NCBI RefSeq assembly: GCF_014284335.1
Contig: NZ_JACOGF010000001.1
Location: forward strand, 620,001-684,000
Origin: Undibacterium hunanense
Lineage (GTDB): Bacteria; Pseudomonadota; Gammaproteobacteria; Burkholderiales; Burkholderiaceae_D
Length of the DNA: 64,000 nucleotides
Reading direction: 5' to 3'
Shown here: positions 54,792 through 63,766 of the stretch, in pieces
Layout: every line of letters begins with the position of its first letter
Numbering within the stretch: position 1 is the first letter of the stretch
Notes under the pieces: generated by a model
The model's input: only the letters and a program-made list of their open reading frames with translations
Databases searched by the model: none
What the model was told of the DNA's origin: nothing
Position numbers and translations under genes: made by a program

Positions 54792-55244
54792 TTAGAAACG
54801 TTTGACTATGCTCGTAAAATGATGCCACAGATCGGGAGTGCGCCTCATACGTACTTCCTTCAACAATGGCTCAGCGACATTGTGGCACTTCGTCATGCTA
54901 TATCGTAAATCGCTAATCAGATTGAACGGCACTACACCGTAAGAAACAGTAAGCGCAACGAGATCATAGGCGGCGCAAACTCTTTCGGCTGCTCTCCTCT
55001 CTTCAATAGTCCAATCATTGAGAAGCTTGCCACTTTCACCCAAGGTCAATAGCGTGCTTCGATCTTGCCGAAACGATTCTTCAAAAACGAACGTATGTAT
55101 TGCAAATAGGTTTTGCCCAAGGGTCGCCTTACGCATAGCTAGAAGTTGAAAGTAATAGACCATAAACGTCGCAATAACAGCCACGCCAATTATCACCTGC
55201 AAAAGAATATACCACGCGTTATACACCTCAGTAGTCATCGACAT
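54792..55244 (-). CDS. Unknown small membrane protein
   Basis: A 150-residue protein with one N-terminal membrane helix (WYILLQVIIGVAVIATFMVY) and a soluble helical remainder. It resembles DUF4760-type single-pass proteins, but I cannot place it firmly. ATG at 55244 is preferred because AAGGG lies upstream; ATGs at 55259 and 55238 are also possible. The region is AT-rich relative to the core genome. Confidence 0.55.
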   Translation of the reverse strand: MSMTTEVYNAWYILLQVIIGVAVIATFMVYYFQLLAMRKATLGQNLFAIHTFVFEESFRQDRSTLLTLGESGKLLNDWTIEERRAAERVCAAYDLVALTVSYGVVPFNLISDLRYSMTKCHNVAEPLLKEVRMRRTPDLWHHFTSIVKRF

Positions 55245-55629
55245 ATGCAGCCCTTTCATTGTGTGACAAGCAATTTGAAGTTATATATTATGCATTATAT
55301 TGCAAAAAAAATAATGCACTAAATGCAATTAAATTGATTTTTAATTTCTCGCAATATTCATTGCACTTTAAGAACGAACGAATATATGTCACGCTCATTA
55401 CATTCTCACTTGCAACAACAAGCCTGAGCATTTCAAAGCTGCAGACCGAAACTCGAACTACTGAAGTCAGATTAGAATACTCCAGCAATGCAAGTCCAAA
55501 TAGACCGTGCAACACAGATGATGGCAATCGAGCAACCAACTTTTCGTTTCTTTACACTTCATGTAAAGCCTTTCAATACCAGCAATTTTCCTGCTAAAGC
55601 ATATGTTTGTTTTAATTTTCAAAATGAAT
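55245..55629. other. AT-rich region without a supported gene
   Basis: 385 bases of very low GC. A 112-codon plus-strand open frame from 55259 has no recognisable coding features and is probably chance. Confidence 0.4.
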
Positions 55630-56256
55630 TTAATGAAGTTCTTTCAACTCAAAATCTTTCAATATTGATGAAACTGCTAGTTTTGATGCCATAACAAATC
55701 CGTCCTTTAGCGCTTCTGGATCCTTTACCCATTCCTCTAAAGGGTGAATTGGCAATTCAGTCGTTGCACCGCCAACAAATGCCTCTTGTTTCCAGACTAT
55801 GTTTCCATGCTGATCTGACATGGTTGCCAGTATTTTTACTGATGGCCGCATATCGTTAGAAAATCCCCAACCTTTACGTAATCCGTACTCGACGATACTT
55901 AACGTAATTTCGTGGTCACTCTTTTCCTTTATTTTGGACGATAGAATTGTGTTCTTTAATTCCCCAAGAAACTGGCCATACACTATTTCTCTAATATCTA
56001 TTTTTTTGTTTTTGAGAAAATCGGTTAGTACGACATCGTTAGGACGATCAAATGCGGCAATGGCCGGGCCGAGCCAACCGAGATTTTGGAAATTCGAAGC
56101 GCCTCCTTGGAAAAGCGCTTTCTCTGGTACATCGATCTTTGCGTTGAGTTTTATTGCGTCAATTTTGGTCGCGTCTTCTTTACTTAGTTGCAAGGTGGAA
56201 CAACCACTAGTAATAAATCCAATTATCAACAACGTAATCGATAGCAATATTTTCAT
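55630..56256 (-). CDS. Unknown lipoprotein
   Basis: A 208-residue protein from ATG 56256. It has a lipoprotein signal (KILLSITLLIIGFITSGC) whose cysteine follows a TSG lipobox. The mature part has a conserved-looking core (LTDFLKNKKIDIREIVYGQF, then HEITLSIVEYGLRKGWGFSN). The pattern resembles small outer-membrane lipoproteins with an ABC-transport-auxiliary-like fold. No named family is assigned. It is downstream of an exported protein gene with a terminator between them. Confidence 0.65.
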   Translation of the reverse strand: MKILLSITLLIIGFITSGCSTLQLSKEDATKIDAIKLNAKIDVPEKALFQGGASNFQNLGWLGPAIAAFDRPNDVVLTDFLKNKKIDIREIVYGQFLGELKNTILSSKIKEKSDHEITLSIVEYGLRKGWGFSNDMRPSVKILATMSDQHGNIVWKQEAFVGGATTELPIHPLEEWVKDPEALKDGFVMASKLAVSSILKDFELKELH

Positions 56257-56308
56257 AATTTTTTCCTTTGTTGTATGAGGTCTATAGCTCAAACTCAAGT
56301 TTAGAACC

Positions 56309-56348
56309 ACTCAAAATAAAATGCCGCTCAGCTTAACTGAACGGCATT
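56309..56348 (-). terminator. Terminator after the exported-protein gene
   Basis: The 12-position stem AATGCCGTTCAG/CTGAGCGGCATT (minus-strand reading, one mismatch) is followed by TTTATTTT. It separates two minus-strand genes of unknown function. Confidence 0.8.
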
Positions 56349-56389
56349 AGTGCGATACAACCTTTTATTGATCACTGCCAATTTAATAG

Positions 56390-57190
56390 TTATTTTTGTT
56401 GATAGTTTGGCCTAACCAATACATAAGTAATTTCTTCCCGGTTAGCCTTCAAAACCTTCAACTTCACATCACGAAATACGATTACGGAAGTGCCATCAGG
56501 ATCAATTTCGTAAGTTAAATCTTGCGTGAACGCCGGGCGAGCAAGACCGCCTTTAAATTCACGGTAGGAGATACGGATCTCACCCTTCGATACGCCTTGG
56601 TATAGCATCTCTGTGACATAATCAAATTCTTCAATCGATCGTGTCTCTATTGTCTTTGTCTCTGTAACAAGTTCATAGGCAGCCGGGGCATCCATCTTAT
56701 GTCGTATGTTGTATGTCGGGTATACCGACACATCAAATTTTCCGTCGTTGTCTGTGTCGACGAAACAGCCTGCCATTTTTCCAAGATCAGTTTCATATTG
56801 CCCAGCAGGATTAACACAAATCATTGGATATCCCTCATCCCTCCATTTGGTCAACATTCCAGTAAGTCCAGGACGTGCTGATACTTTACGAAACATCTCC
56901 AAAAACCCCCAAGTAGAACTCGCTGGCTCAAGCAGTTTAATAGTCCCCTTGGGTATGGTTGTTGTCGAGTCTCGAATTGCGCCAAAACGAACCAGATTGT
57001 CACCGACGCGCCGGGTTGTAGCGATATCAGGACTCGGATCAGTAAATAACTGAACCTTTAGTTTTTCTGGCGCAACTTCAGTGCTGCTACCGAGAGTCTG
57101 CCCCATTGCAAAAGCGCCAATCAAAAAGGTGCTTAGGAAAAGAAAGTTAGCGACAATCCGCAAGTAAGCAAGTCTTGAAAGTTTTTTCAT
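56390..57190 (-). CDS. Unknown exported protein
   Basis: A 266-residue protein with an N-terminal signal or anchor (LRIVANFLFLSTFLIGAFAM, followed by GQ). No domain is recognised. The mature part is beta-rich, with a calcium-loop-like DTDNDGKFDVSVYPTYN and LTYEIDPDGTSVIVFRDVKL. AT-rich composition, no functional neighbours and an own terminator suggest a recently gained or orphan gene. Confidence 0.6.
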   Translation of the reverse strand: MKKLSRLAYLRIVANFLFLSTFLIGAFAMGQTLGSSTEVAPEKLKVQLFTDPSPDIATTRRVGDNLVRFGAIRDSTTTIPKGTIKLLEPASSTWGFLEMFRKVSARPGLTGMLTKWRDEGYPMICVNPAGQYETDLGKMAGCFVDTDNDGKFDVSVYPTYNIRHKMDAPAAYELVTETKTIETRSIEEFDYVTEMLYQGVSKGEIRISYREFKGGLARPAFTQDLTYEIDPDGTSVIVFRDVKLKVLKANREEITYVLVRPNYQQK

Positions 57191-57333
57191 TTATTTTTAT
57201 CTGAATTTAAGATGCGAATAATTTGCTGACAACAGCAGATCATAAGGTCGTCAAAAGGAATTTTGCGCACAATAACTCCATTTTGTGGAAAAACAACCGC
57301 AAAATGTCAGCGACGACTACAGAGGAAAGTATG

Positions 57334-57426
57334 TGGTGCCCGAGGCCGGAATCGAACCGGCACGCCCGCTATTAACGAAGCGGCGGATTTTAAGTCCGAT
57401 GTGTCTACCAGTTTCACCACTCGGGC
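57334..57426 (-). tRNA. tRNA-Leu (anticodon UAA)
   Basis: Class II tRNA with a long variable arm. The acceptor stem GCCCGAG pairs with CTCGGGC. The anticodon loop is CTTAAAA. The 3' CCA is encoded. Confidence 0.95.
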
Positions 57427-57437
57427 CCACTACTACA

Positions 57438-57466
57438 ACTATACATTAGCGAATGGCTAATGTCAG
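57438..57466 (-). promoter_or_regulatory. Sigma-70 promoter of tRNA-Leu
   Basis: On the minus strand CTGACA, 17 bp, TATAGT, ending 11 bases upstream of the mature tRNA-Leu. It lies just after the terminator of the preceding tRNA unit, so tRNA-Leu is transcribed separately. Confidence 0.75.
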
Positions 57467-57471
57467 TTCTG

Positions 57472-57499
57472 AAAAAAAAGCGCTCTAAAGCGCTTTTTT
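57472..57499 (-). terminator. Terminator of the tRNA-Gly/Cys unit
   Basis: An 11-bp stem (core AGCGCT) with a CTAA-type loop is followed by eight T on the minus strand. It lies five bases after tRNA-Cys. Confidence 0.85.
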
Positions 57500-57504
57500 G
57501 TATT

Positions 57505-57578
57505 TGGAGGCGGGGGTCGGGATCGAACCGGCGTCTACGGCTTTGCAGGCCGCTGCATAACCACTTTGCTACCCCGCC
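57505..57578 (-). tRNA. tRNA-Cys (anticodon GCA)
   Basis: A 74-base cloverleaf with acceptor GGCGGGG/CCCCGCC and anticodon loop CTGCAAA. The 3' CCA is encoded. Confidence 0.95.
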
Positions 57579-57682
57579 AGGGGTGCTATCTCAGCATCTG
57601 GGTGATTTTCATCACGCGTCATTATCGCTGAAATGCGGTGCAACTTGAATAAAAAAGGGAAGCCATGCTTCCCTTCAGAATC

Positions 57683-57758
57683 TGGAGCGGGAGAAGAGTC
57701 TCGAACTCTCGACCTCAACCTTGGCAAGGTTGCGCTCTACCAACTGAGCTACTCCCGC
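57683..57758 (-). tRNA. tRNA-Gly (anticodon GCC), copy 3 in transcription order
   Basis: A 76-base cloverleaf with acceptor GCGGGAG/CTCCCGC and anticodon loop TTGCCAA. CCA is encoded. It is identical to the two copies upstream. Confidence 0.97.
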
Positions 57759-57794
57759 AGATGTACTGCTGATACTTCAGGTACTACGCCATTT

Positions 57795-57870
57795 TGGAGC
57801 GGGAGAAGAGTCTCGAACTCTCGACCTCAACCTTGGCAAGGTTGCGCTCTACCAACTGAGCTACTCCCGC
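57795..57870 (-). tRNA. tRNA-Gly (anticodon GCC), copy 2
   Basis: A 76-base sequence identical to the flanking copies, with encoded CCA. Spacers to the neighbouring copies are 36 and 44 bases and unrelated in sequence. Confidence 0.97.
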
Positions 57871-57914
57871 ATTTTTACTGCACACTGCTTTTTCGCTGCC
57901 TTCCAAAAAGTTTT

Positions 57915-57990
57915 TGGAGCGGGAGAAGAGTCTCGAACTCTCGACCTCAACCTTGGCAAGGTTGCGCTCTACCAACTGAGCTACTCCCGC
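57915..57990 (-). tRNA. tRNA-Gly (anticodon GCC), copy 1
   Basis: First of three identical copies. It follows a consensus promoter, with the -10 ending 15 bases upstream. CCA is encoded. Confidence 0.97.
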
Positions 57991-58005
57991 ATTGCGAAGA
58001 CCAGA

Positions 58006-58033
58006 ATTATATATCATCCAGCTATTCTGTCAA
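58006..58033 (-). promoter_or_regulatory. Consensus sigma-70 promoter of the tRNA-Gly/Cys unit
   Basis: TTGACA, 16 bp, TATAAT on the minus strand, both hexamers perfect. It lies between the pgsA stop and the first tRNA-Gly. Confidence 0.9.
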
Positions 58034-58070
58034 CTACCCATTCCGGGATCATGACACGATTATTTCAGAA

Positions 58071-58655
58071 TCACTGCATTTTATCGGTCGTTTCCTTGAT
58101 TAAAGGCCATGCTTTGCGCAGGTAATAGAACATGGACCACACTGTGAGGATGGCGGCAACAATCAATAACCACGAGCCAAGGAAGCTGGTATCGATCACG
58201 CCAAACAGGACATCATTGAACAACAGCATGGGTATCGCCGTCATTTGTGCAGCTGTCTTGATTTTACCCAGAGAGCTGACAGCCACCGACTTGGAAGCGC
58301 CAATCAGGGCCATCCATTCACGCAAGGCAGAGATGGTGATTTCACGGCCAATGATGATGAAGGCAAATACGGTATTGACGCGATCCAGCTGCACCAGTGC
58401 CAGCAATGCACCTGCAACCATCAGTTTGTCAGCGACAGGATCAAGAAAAGCACCGAATGAGGATGTTTGATTCCAGCGGCGTGCCAGAAAGCCGTCAAAC
58501 CAGTCAGTCACGGCGGCCACGATAAAAACGACGGTAGCAACCAGTCCCTGCTCAAATCGGGTTAACCAAATTTCCGGCAGATAAAAAACACCGACCACCA
58601 GCGGTATCAGCGCCACGCGCAGCCAGGTCAGCAGAATAGGAAAATTGAAAGGCAT
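58071..58655 (-). CDS. pgsA: CDP-diacylglycerol-glycerol-3-phosphate 3-phosphatidyltransferase
   Basis: Makes phosphatidylglycerol phosphate, the committed step to phosphatidylglycerol and cardiolipin, in the inner membrane. 194 residues with four or five helices. The CDP-alcohol phosphotransferase motif is complete in DWFDGFLARRWNQTSSFGAF followed by LDPVADKL. It begins MPFNFPILLTWLRVALIPLV. Gene order uvrC-pgsA-tRNA-Gly is common in proteobacteria; here the two genes are separated by an inverted-repeat element. Confidence 0.96.
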   Translation of the reverse strand: MPFNFPILLTWLRVALIPLVVGVFYLPEIWLTRFEQGLVATVVFIVAAVTDWFDGFLARRWNQTSSFGAFLDPVADKLMVAGALLALVQLDRVNTVFAFIIIGREITISALREWMALIGASKSVAVSSLGKIKTAAQMTAIPMLLFNDVLFGVIDTSFLGSWLLIVAAILTVWSMFYYLRKAWPLIKETTDKMQ

Positions 58656-58705
58656 GTTTTTTGGTTCTTATCCAGAATGTGCTACAGGAACAGTGGCTAC
58701 AATGT

Positions 58706-58878
58706 TAGTGGACTGTAACAGTGAAAAGCGAAGTGCCTGCCATGCGCGCGCCGACCATGGCAGCGTTGCAAATACTCGCGATAGCCCCGCTATCGCTGCG
58801 TGCTGTTGCAAACCCAGCCTTGCCCTGGTTCGCCTGGCACATGTCCTTCACTTCGCTTTTCACTGTTACAGTCCACTA
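58706..58878. mobile_element. MITE-like element with 30-bp perfect inverted repeats
   Basis: The 30-base ends 58706-58735 and 58849-58878 are exact reverse complements, starting TAGTGGACTG. The 113-base interior has further symmetry: GCCATG/CATGGC, a GCGATAGC-CCC-GCTATCGC hairpin, and GTTGCAAA twice as a direct repeat. It has no coding capacity. The outer TA could be a TA target duplication. It lies between pgsA and uvrC. A regulatory or RNA-folding element is the alternative. Confidence 0.6.
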
Positions 58879-58901
58879 GCGCCTGCCGCAATTATATTTC
58901 T

Positions 58902-60770
58902 CTATCGCAGCCGCTTGTAAATTTCTTCTGCCAATTGGCGAGAAATGCCTTCGACGCTGGCCAGATCGGCGACGCTGGCATCGCTGACACCTTTCAAGCC
59001 ACCAAAACGCACCAGAAGCCGCTGGCGGCGCTTGGGACCTATACCCTCTATCTCTTCCAGTTGCGAGGTCTGCCTGGCCTTGTCGCGCTTGGCACGCATT
59101 CCTGTGATGGCAAAACGGTGGGCTTCGTCGCGGATCTGGGCGATCAGCATCAGGGCAGCAGATTCTTTGCCCAGTTCTTTTTCTTCACGGCCATCGACAA
59201 AGACCAGGGTTTCCAGGCCAACCTTGCGGCCCTCGCCTTTTGCCACGCCGACGATGAGGCTGATATCCAGCCCCAGTTCAACAAACACTTGTCTTGCCAT
59301 TTCGACCTGGCCCTTGCCACCGTCAATCAGCACAATGTCGGGCATGCGACGTTCATTGGCTTCGTCACCGCTGGCGACTTTTTCGTAGCGACGGAACAGT
59401 ACCTGACGCATGGCGGCATAATCATCGCCGGGGGTAATGTCCTTGATGTTGAAGCGGCGGTATTCACCATTTTGCATGGCATGGTGGTGAAACACGACGC
59501 AGGATGCCTGGGTGGCTTCGCCCTGAGTGTGGCTGATATCAAAACATTCGACACGCAGTTCTTCGAGGTTTTCAACTTCCAGTTCCAGCACGGTGCTCAG
59601 GGCGCGGGTACGCGCCTGTTGCGAGCCCTGCTCTGACAACATGCGGGCCAAGGCCAGTCGGGCACCTTTGATGGCCATGTCCAGCCAGGCGCGGCGCTGC
59701 TCTTGCGGCTGGAAGGACAAATGGATGCGGTGGCCACATTGCTCGGCCAGGGCCAGCATTAAATCGGGCGCGTCCAGCTCTACATTCATGACCAGCGTGG
59801 ATGGAATGAATTGGTCAACATAGTGCTGCGCCAGAAAGGCGGAGATGACTTCGATCTCGATTTCATTTTCTGCGACGCTAACGGCGTCATCCACATGGGT
59901 GGGGAAATAAGCACGGTCACCCAGATGCCGCCCGCCCCTGACCATGGCCAGGTTGACACAGGCACGACCGCCCTCCACCACCACGGCCAGAATGTCGATA
60001 TCGACATCGCCTGTGGTTTCCATACTTTGCTGATGCAGGACTTTGGACAGTGCCTGCATCTGGTTGCGCACCATGGCTGCCTGTTCGAATTTCAGTTCCA
60101 TGGAAAAATCGAGCATTTTCTTTTCCAGGGTCTGCATGACTTCGAGCTGGCGGCCACGCAAAAAGTCGGCGGCATGATTGACATCTTGCTGATAGTCTTC
60201 TGGCGCAATGATGTTGACACAGGGTGCACTGCAACGGTTGATCTGGTGCAGCAGACATGGGCGGGTACGATTGGAAAACACGCTGTCTTCACAACTGCGC
60301 AGCAAGAACACTTTCTGCAAGATCTGCATCGATTCCTTGACTGCCCAGCCGGAAGGAAACGGCCCGAAGTACTGATGCTTTTTATCGATCGCGCCACGGT
60401 AATACATCATGCGTGGTGTTTTTTCTGTGGTGATTTTCAGGTAAGGGTATGACTTGTCATCCCGGAACAGGATGTTATAGCGGGGTTTTAAGGCCTTGAT
60501 GAGGTTGTTTTCAAGGATTAATGCTTCGGCTTCGCTACGTGTGACGGTGGTTTCCAGTTTGGCGATTTTCTCTACCATCATCGCGATACGCGGGCTGGAG
60601 AGGTTTTTCAGAAAATAACTGGAGACGCGCTTTTTCAGATCGCGTGCCTTGCCCACGTACAGCACCTGGTCATTGCTATCAAAATAGCGGTAGACGCCCG
60701 GCAGATTGGGCAATTTGGCAACCAGATCGAGCACTTGCTGGCGTGCTTCTGAAATAGTGGGTTCGGTCAT
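58902..60770 (-). CDS. uvrC: Excinuclease ABC subunit C
   Basis: The nuclease subunit of UvrABC nucleotide excision repair, which cuts both sides of a DNA lesion. 622 residues. The N-terminal GIY-YIG domain ([20 protein letters not shown], with [11 protein letters not shown]) makes the 3' cut. A cysteine cluster ([13 protein letters not shown]) and UVR motif ([20 protein letters not shown]) follow. The RNase H-like domain has [20 protein letters not shown] and [12 protein letters not shown]-terminal helix-hairpin-helix repeats are [13 protein letters not shown] and [16 protein letters not shown]. Confidence 0.97.
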   Translation of the reverse strand: MTEPTISEARQQVLDLVAKLPNLPGVYRYFDSNDQVLYVGKARDLKKRVSSYFLKNLSSPRIAMMVEKIAKLETTVTRSEAEALILENNLIKALKPRYNILFRDDKSYPYLKITTEKTPRMMYYRGAIDKKHQYFGPFPSGWAVKESMQILQKVFLLRSCEDSVFSNRTRPCLLHQINRCSAPCVNIIAPEDYQQDVNHAADFLRGRQLEVMQTLEKKMLDFSMELKFEQAAMVRNQMQALSKVLHQQSMETTGDVDIDILAVVVEGGRACVNLAMVRGGRHLGDRAYFPTHVDDAVSVAENEIEIEVISAFLAQHYVDQFIPSTLVMNVELDAPDLMLALAEQCGHRIHLSFQPQEQRRAWLDMAIKGARLALARMLSEQGSQQARTRALSTVLELEVENLEELRVECFDISHTQGEATQASCVVFHHHAMQNGEYRRFNIKDITPGDDYAAMRQVLFRRYEKVASGDEANERRMPDIVLIDGGKGQVEMARQVFVELGLDISLIVGVAKGEGRKVGLETLVFVDGREEKELGKESAALMLIAQIRDEAHRFAITGMRAKRDKARQTSQLEEIEGIGPKRRQRLLVRFGGLKGVSDASVADLASVEGISRQLAEEIYKRLR

Positions 60771-60803
60771 GATGCAATCAATCTGCAGCGCTTGTGGAAG
60801 TCG

Positions 60804-61205
60804 CTACTTTAGCAGGGATTGCTCAAGGACCACAAAGGCGATGGCGTAATCGGTTTCGTCACTGACCGAGACACGCGTATTCAGGCCACGTTCATGCATC
60901 CAGTGCAGCATGTCGCCATAGGCGTGCATGACAGGCCGGCCCTGCTCATTATTGAGCGTCTGCACGGCATGCCAGTTCATGGGGGCACGCATACCCATGC
61001 CCACGGCTTTGGAAAACGCTTCTTTTGCCGCAAATCGGGTGGCCAGATAACGCAGACCACGGGCTTCAACCAGGGCCTTGCGTTCACGATAAATAATTAA
61101 TTCTTCCGGCCCCAGGATTTTTTCGGCAAAGCGTTCGCCGTTACGCACCAGCGCATCTTTCATGCGCGAGATTTGTACGATGTCGGTACCTATGCCGTAA
61201 ATCAT
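60804..61205 (-). CDS. acpS: Holo-[acyl-carrier-protein] synthase
   Basis: Transfers phosphopantetheine from CoA to acyl carrier protein. 133 residues with the magnesium-binding motif IYGIGTDIVQISRM and the second motif ATRFAAKEAFSKAVG. It starts one base after the pdxJ stop, in the conserved rnc-era-recO-pdxJ-acpS order of proteobacteria. Confidence 0.96.
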   Translation of the reverse strand: MIYGIGTDIVQISRMKDALVRNGERFAEKILGPEELIIYRERKALVEARGLRYLATRFAAKEAFSKAVGMGMRAPMNWHAVQTLNNEQGRPVMHAYGDMLHWMHERGLNTRVSVSDETDYAIAFVVLEQSLLK

Positions 61206-61206
61206 G

Positions 61207-61977
61207 TCACACCAGGTTGTACAGGGCAGCCAATCGCGCTTTTACCATCAGGGCCTTCATGTCGCTGACAGCTTTTTGCCAGCCGACAAACAGGGCTTGC
61301 GCAACAATGGCGTGGCCGATATTCAATTCTGAAATTTCTGGTATGGCAGCAATGGCTGCGGTGTTGGTCACATGCAGGCCGTGGCCGGCATTTACTTTCA
61401 GACCATGGCGTATGCCGGTAATGGCCGCCTGCTGTATGCGTGCGAGCTGTTGTGCCTGCACCGTGGCATCAGTCGCTTCGGCATAACGGCCGGTATGGAT
61501 TTCGATGACGCTGGCACCGGTCTCAGCACTGGCTTGTATCTGCTGTTCGTCCGCATCGATGAATAGCGATACACGTATGCCCGCAGCCTGTAGCTGTCTG
61601 ACGGCGGCTTGCACTTTGGCAAAATCACGGACAACATCGAGGCCACCTTCCGTCGTCACTTCTTCACGGCGCTCTGGCACCAGGCAAACGTCTTGCGGTT
61701 GTATGCGGCAGGCGAAATCCAGCATTTCGTTGTTGACTGCGGCTTCCAGGTTCATGCGTGTCAGCAGGCGTGGGCGTAGTTGCTCTACATCTGCATCGCG
61801 GATATGCCGGCGGTCTTCACGCAGATGCAGGGTGATGCAGTCTGCCCCCGCCTCTTCTGCCAGCAAGGCTGCCTGCAAGGGGTCGGGATAGGTCGTGCCG
61901 CGCGCATTGCGCAGGGTGGCAACATGGTCGATGTTGACGCCCAGTTCTATCAACTGGCTTTGTTGATGGATATTCAT
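61207..61977 (-). CDS. pdxJ: Pyridoxine 5'-phosphate synthase
   Basis: Closes the pyridoxine ring from deoxyxylulose 5-phosphate and 3-amino-2-oxopropyl phosphate, the last step of the DXP-dependent vitamin B6 route. 256 residues with [40 protein letters not shown] and [14 protein letters not shown]. It overlaps recO by four bases (ATGA). Confidence 0.97.
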   Translation of the reverse strand: MNIHQQSQLIELGVNIDHVATLRNARGTTYPDPLQAALLAEEAGADCITLHLREDRRHIRDADVEQLRPRLLTRMNLEAAVNNEMLDFACRIQPQDVCLVPERREEVTTEGGLDVVRDFAKVQAAVRQLQAAGIRVSLFIDADEQQIQASAETGASVIEIHTGRYAEATDATVQAQQLARIQQAAITGIRHGLKVNAGHGLHVTNTAAIAAIPEISELNIGHAIVAQALFVGWQKAVSDMKALMVKARLAALYNLV

Positions 61978-62837
61978 AGATTCTGCAAATCGATCAGTAT
62001 TTGCCGGGTATTCAGCGCTGCGCCATGCAGGTGATGAGCAAGCAAAAAGCGCATCAGCAGTTTGCTTTGTAGTTGCGTGCTTTGCTCGGCATAGTCACCA
62101 CGCTGCATGGCCAGCAAGGTCTTGCCGCTGACCCTGGGCACCGTGTCGGCTGGCATGGCGGGCCTGGGGCCGCGTTCCGGGTCGAGCACATAGAATTGCT
62201 CAGTCTGTACGCGTTCACGCTGTTGTGTGCAACGCGTCAGATCGCCCAGCAAGCCAGATTCACGCAGCAATGCCAGTTCGAAGCGACGCAGGACGATGGT
62301 GGCTGGTTCATCATGGGCCAGTTGATTGAGCGTAGAGACGTAGAGGTCAAACAAATCCGGATGCGCTTCATCGCGCATCAGAAATTTAACCAATAACTCA
62401 TTCAGGTAAAAGCCGCACAGCAAGGCCGATTTTTCCAGCGGCAGCATGCCGCCTACCCAGTCTGCGGTGGTCAGGGTGCGGATTTCGCCTTTGCCTGTCC
62501 ACCCCAGTTGCAGTGGCTGGAAGGTCTGCAAGACGCTGCGCAATTGCGAATGCGGGCGTTTGGCACCCTTGGCAACCAGGGCAATGCGGCCATGGTCACG
62601 CGTGAGTACGTCGATGATGAGACTGGTTTCTTTGTACGGCCAGGAATGCAGGACGAAGCCAGGCTGTTCCAGTATGCGCAAGTCTTTGGCGGGGGATTTG
62701 CTGGCAGCACGCGGTGCAGTTTTGGATACGCGTTGGCGTGCAGCAGTTTTTTTGGCAGCAGGTGGCGCTGGCGTTACAGCCGCCGCATTGTCTTCAGCGG
62801 CGCTGTCTTCCTGCACGGCGACTGCCTGCTCATCCAT
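61974..62837 (-). CDS. recO: DNA repair protein RecO, with N-terminal extension
   Basis: A mediator that loads RecA onto SSB-coated DNA in the RecFOR pathway. 287 residues. The RecO OB-fold begins near residue 50 ([40 protein letters not shown]). A preceding Ala/Lys/Thr-rich segment of about 50 residues ([19 protein letters not shown]) is extra compared with E. coli RecO. The start is the first ATG, eight bases after the era stop; an internal start omitting the tail cannot be excluded. Confidence 0.93.
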   Translation of the reverse strand: MDEQAVAVQEDSAAEDNAAAVTPAPPAAKKTAARQRVSKTAPRAASKSPAKDLRILEQPGFVLHSWPYKETSLIIDVLTRDHGRIALVAKGAKRPHSQLRSVLQTFQPLQLGWTGKGEIRTLTTADWVGGMLPLEKSALLCGFYLNELLVKFLMRDEAHPDLFDLYVSTLNQLAHDEPATIVLRRFELALLRESGLLGDLTRCTQQRERVQTEQFYVLDPERGPRPAMPADTVPRVSGKTLLAMQRGDYAEQSTQLQSKLLMRFLLAHHLHGAALNTRQILIDLQNL

Positions 62838-62845
62838 GGATGGTT

Positions 62846-63748
62846 TTACTCGTAACCGTAGGCACGCAAACCGGCTTCATTGTCTGCCCAGCCGGATTTG
62901 ACCTTAACCCAGATTTCCAGGTATACGGGGCCACCAAACAGTTTTTCCATATCCTGGCGTGACTGGGTGGAGATATCTTTCAGGCGTGCACCCTTATTGC
63001 CGATGACCATGGATTTATGGCCGTCACGATCCACCAGAATGGCGACAAACACGCGACGCAGATTGCCCTCCTGTTCAAATTTTTCTATCAGCACAGTGCT
63101 GGTATACGGCAATTCATCGCCAACAAAGCGGAACAGTTTTTCGCGAACAATTTCTGCTGCCAGAAACTTTTCGCTACGGTCTGTGATGTCGTCTTCGCCA
63201 AACATGGGCGGGTTCAGCGGCAGGTATTTGCGGATTTCACTTTCCAGGTTTTCCAGCTGGAAGCGCAAGGTGGCCGATACCGGCACAATCGCAGAAAAAT
63301 TGTGCAATGCTGCCACTTTCTGGGCAAACGGCATCATGACGGCTTTGTCTTTGACACGGTCTGATTTGTTGATGACTAGGATGCAAGGTACGTCTTTAGG
63401 CAGCAAATTAATCACTTGCTGATCTGCCGGGCCAAAAGTACCTGCTTCAATGATGTACAAAATAACGTCTGCGGCTGTCAGCGTCGTGGTGACGGTGCGG
63501 TTCAGCGTGCGGTTCAGTGCATTCGAATGCCGGGTTTGAAAACCCGGGGTATCGATATACACAAACTGGGTATTGTCTTTGGTCTGTATGCCAGTGATGC
63601 GATGGCGCGTGGTCTGTGCCTTGCGCGAGGTAATACTGACCTTGGCGCCGATCAGGGCGTTCATCAGGGTCGATTTACCGACGTTAGGTCGCCCGACGAT
63701 GGCGATGTAACCACAGCGGAAATCAGGATTATCTATTAGTTCAGTCAT
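62846..63748 (-). CDS. era: Ribosome-assembly GTPase Era
   Basis: An essential GTPase that binds the 3' end of 16S rRNA during 30S maturation. 300 residues with G1 [18 protein letters not shown]2 [11 protein letters not shown]3 DTPGF and G4 INKSDRV. The C-terminal KH domain has [20 protein letters not shown]. Its start is 18 bases after the stop of the upstream gene, presumably rnc. Confidence 0.97.
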   Translation of the reverse strand: MTELIDNPDFRCGYIAIVGRPNVGKSTLMNALIGAKVSITSRKAQTTRHRITGIQTKDNTQFVYIDTPGFQTRHSNALNRTLNRTVTTTLTAADVILYIIEAGTFGPADQQVINLLPKDVPCILVINKSDRVKDKAVMMPFAQKVAALHNFSAIVPVSATLRFQLENLESEIRKYLPLNPPMFGEDDITDRSEKFLAAEIVREKLFRFVGDELPYTSTVLIEKFEQEGNLRRVFVAILVDRDGHKSMVIGNKGARLKDISTQSRQDMEKLFGGPVYLEIWVKVKSGWADNEAGLRAYGYE

Positions 63749-63766
63749 TCGGTCGTCAGGCAGTCG

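Noticed and set aside
55259..55597. 112-codon plus-strand open frame in AT-rich DNA
   Set aside because: No ribosome site and no recognisable protein features. Low GC makes such frames less likely to be real than they look.
57683..57990. CRISPR-like regularly spaced repeats
   Set aside because: The repeats are complete tRNA-Gly cloverleaves with encoded CCA, not CRISPR repeats. Three copies with 36-44 base spacers are explained by tRNA duplication.
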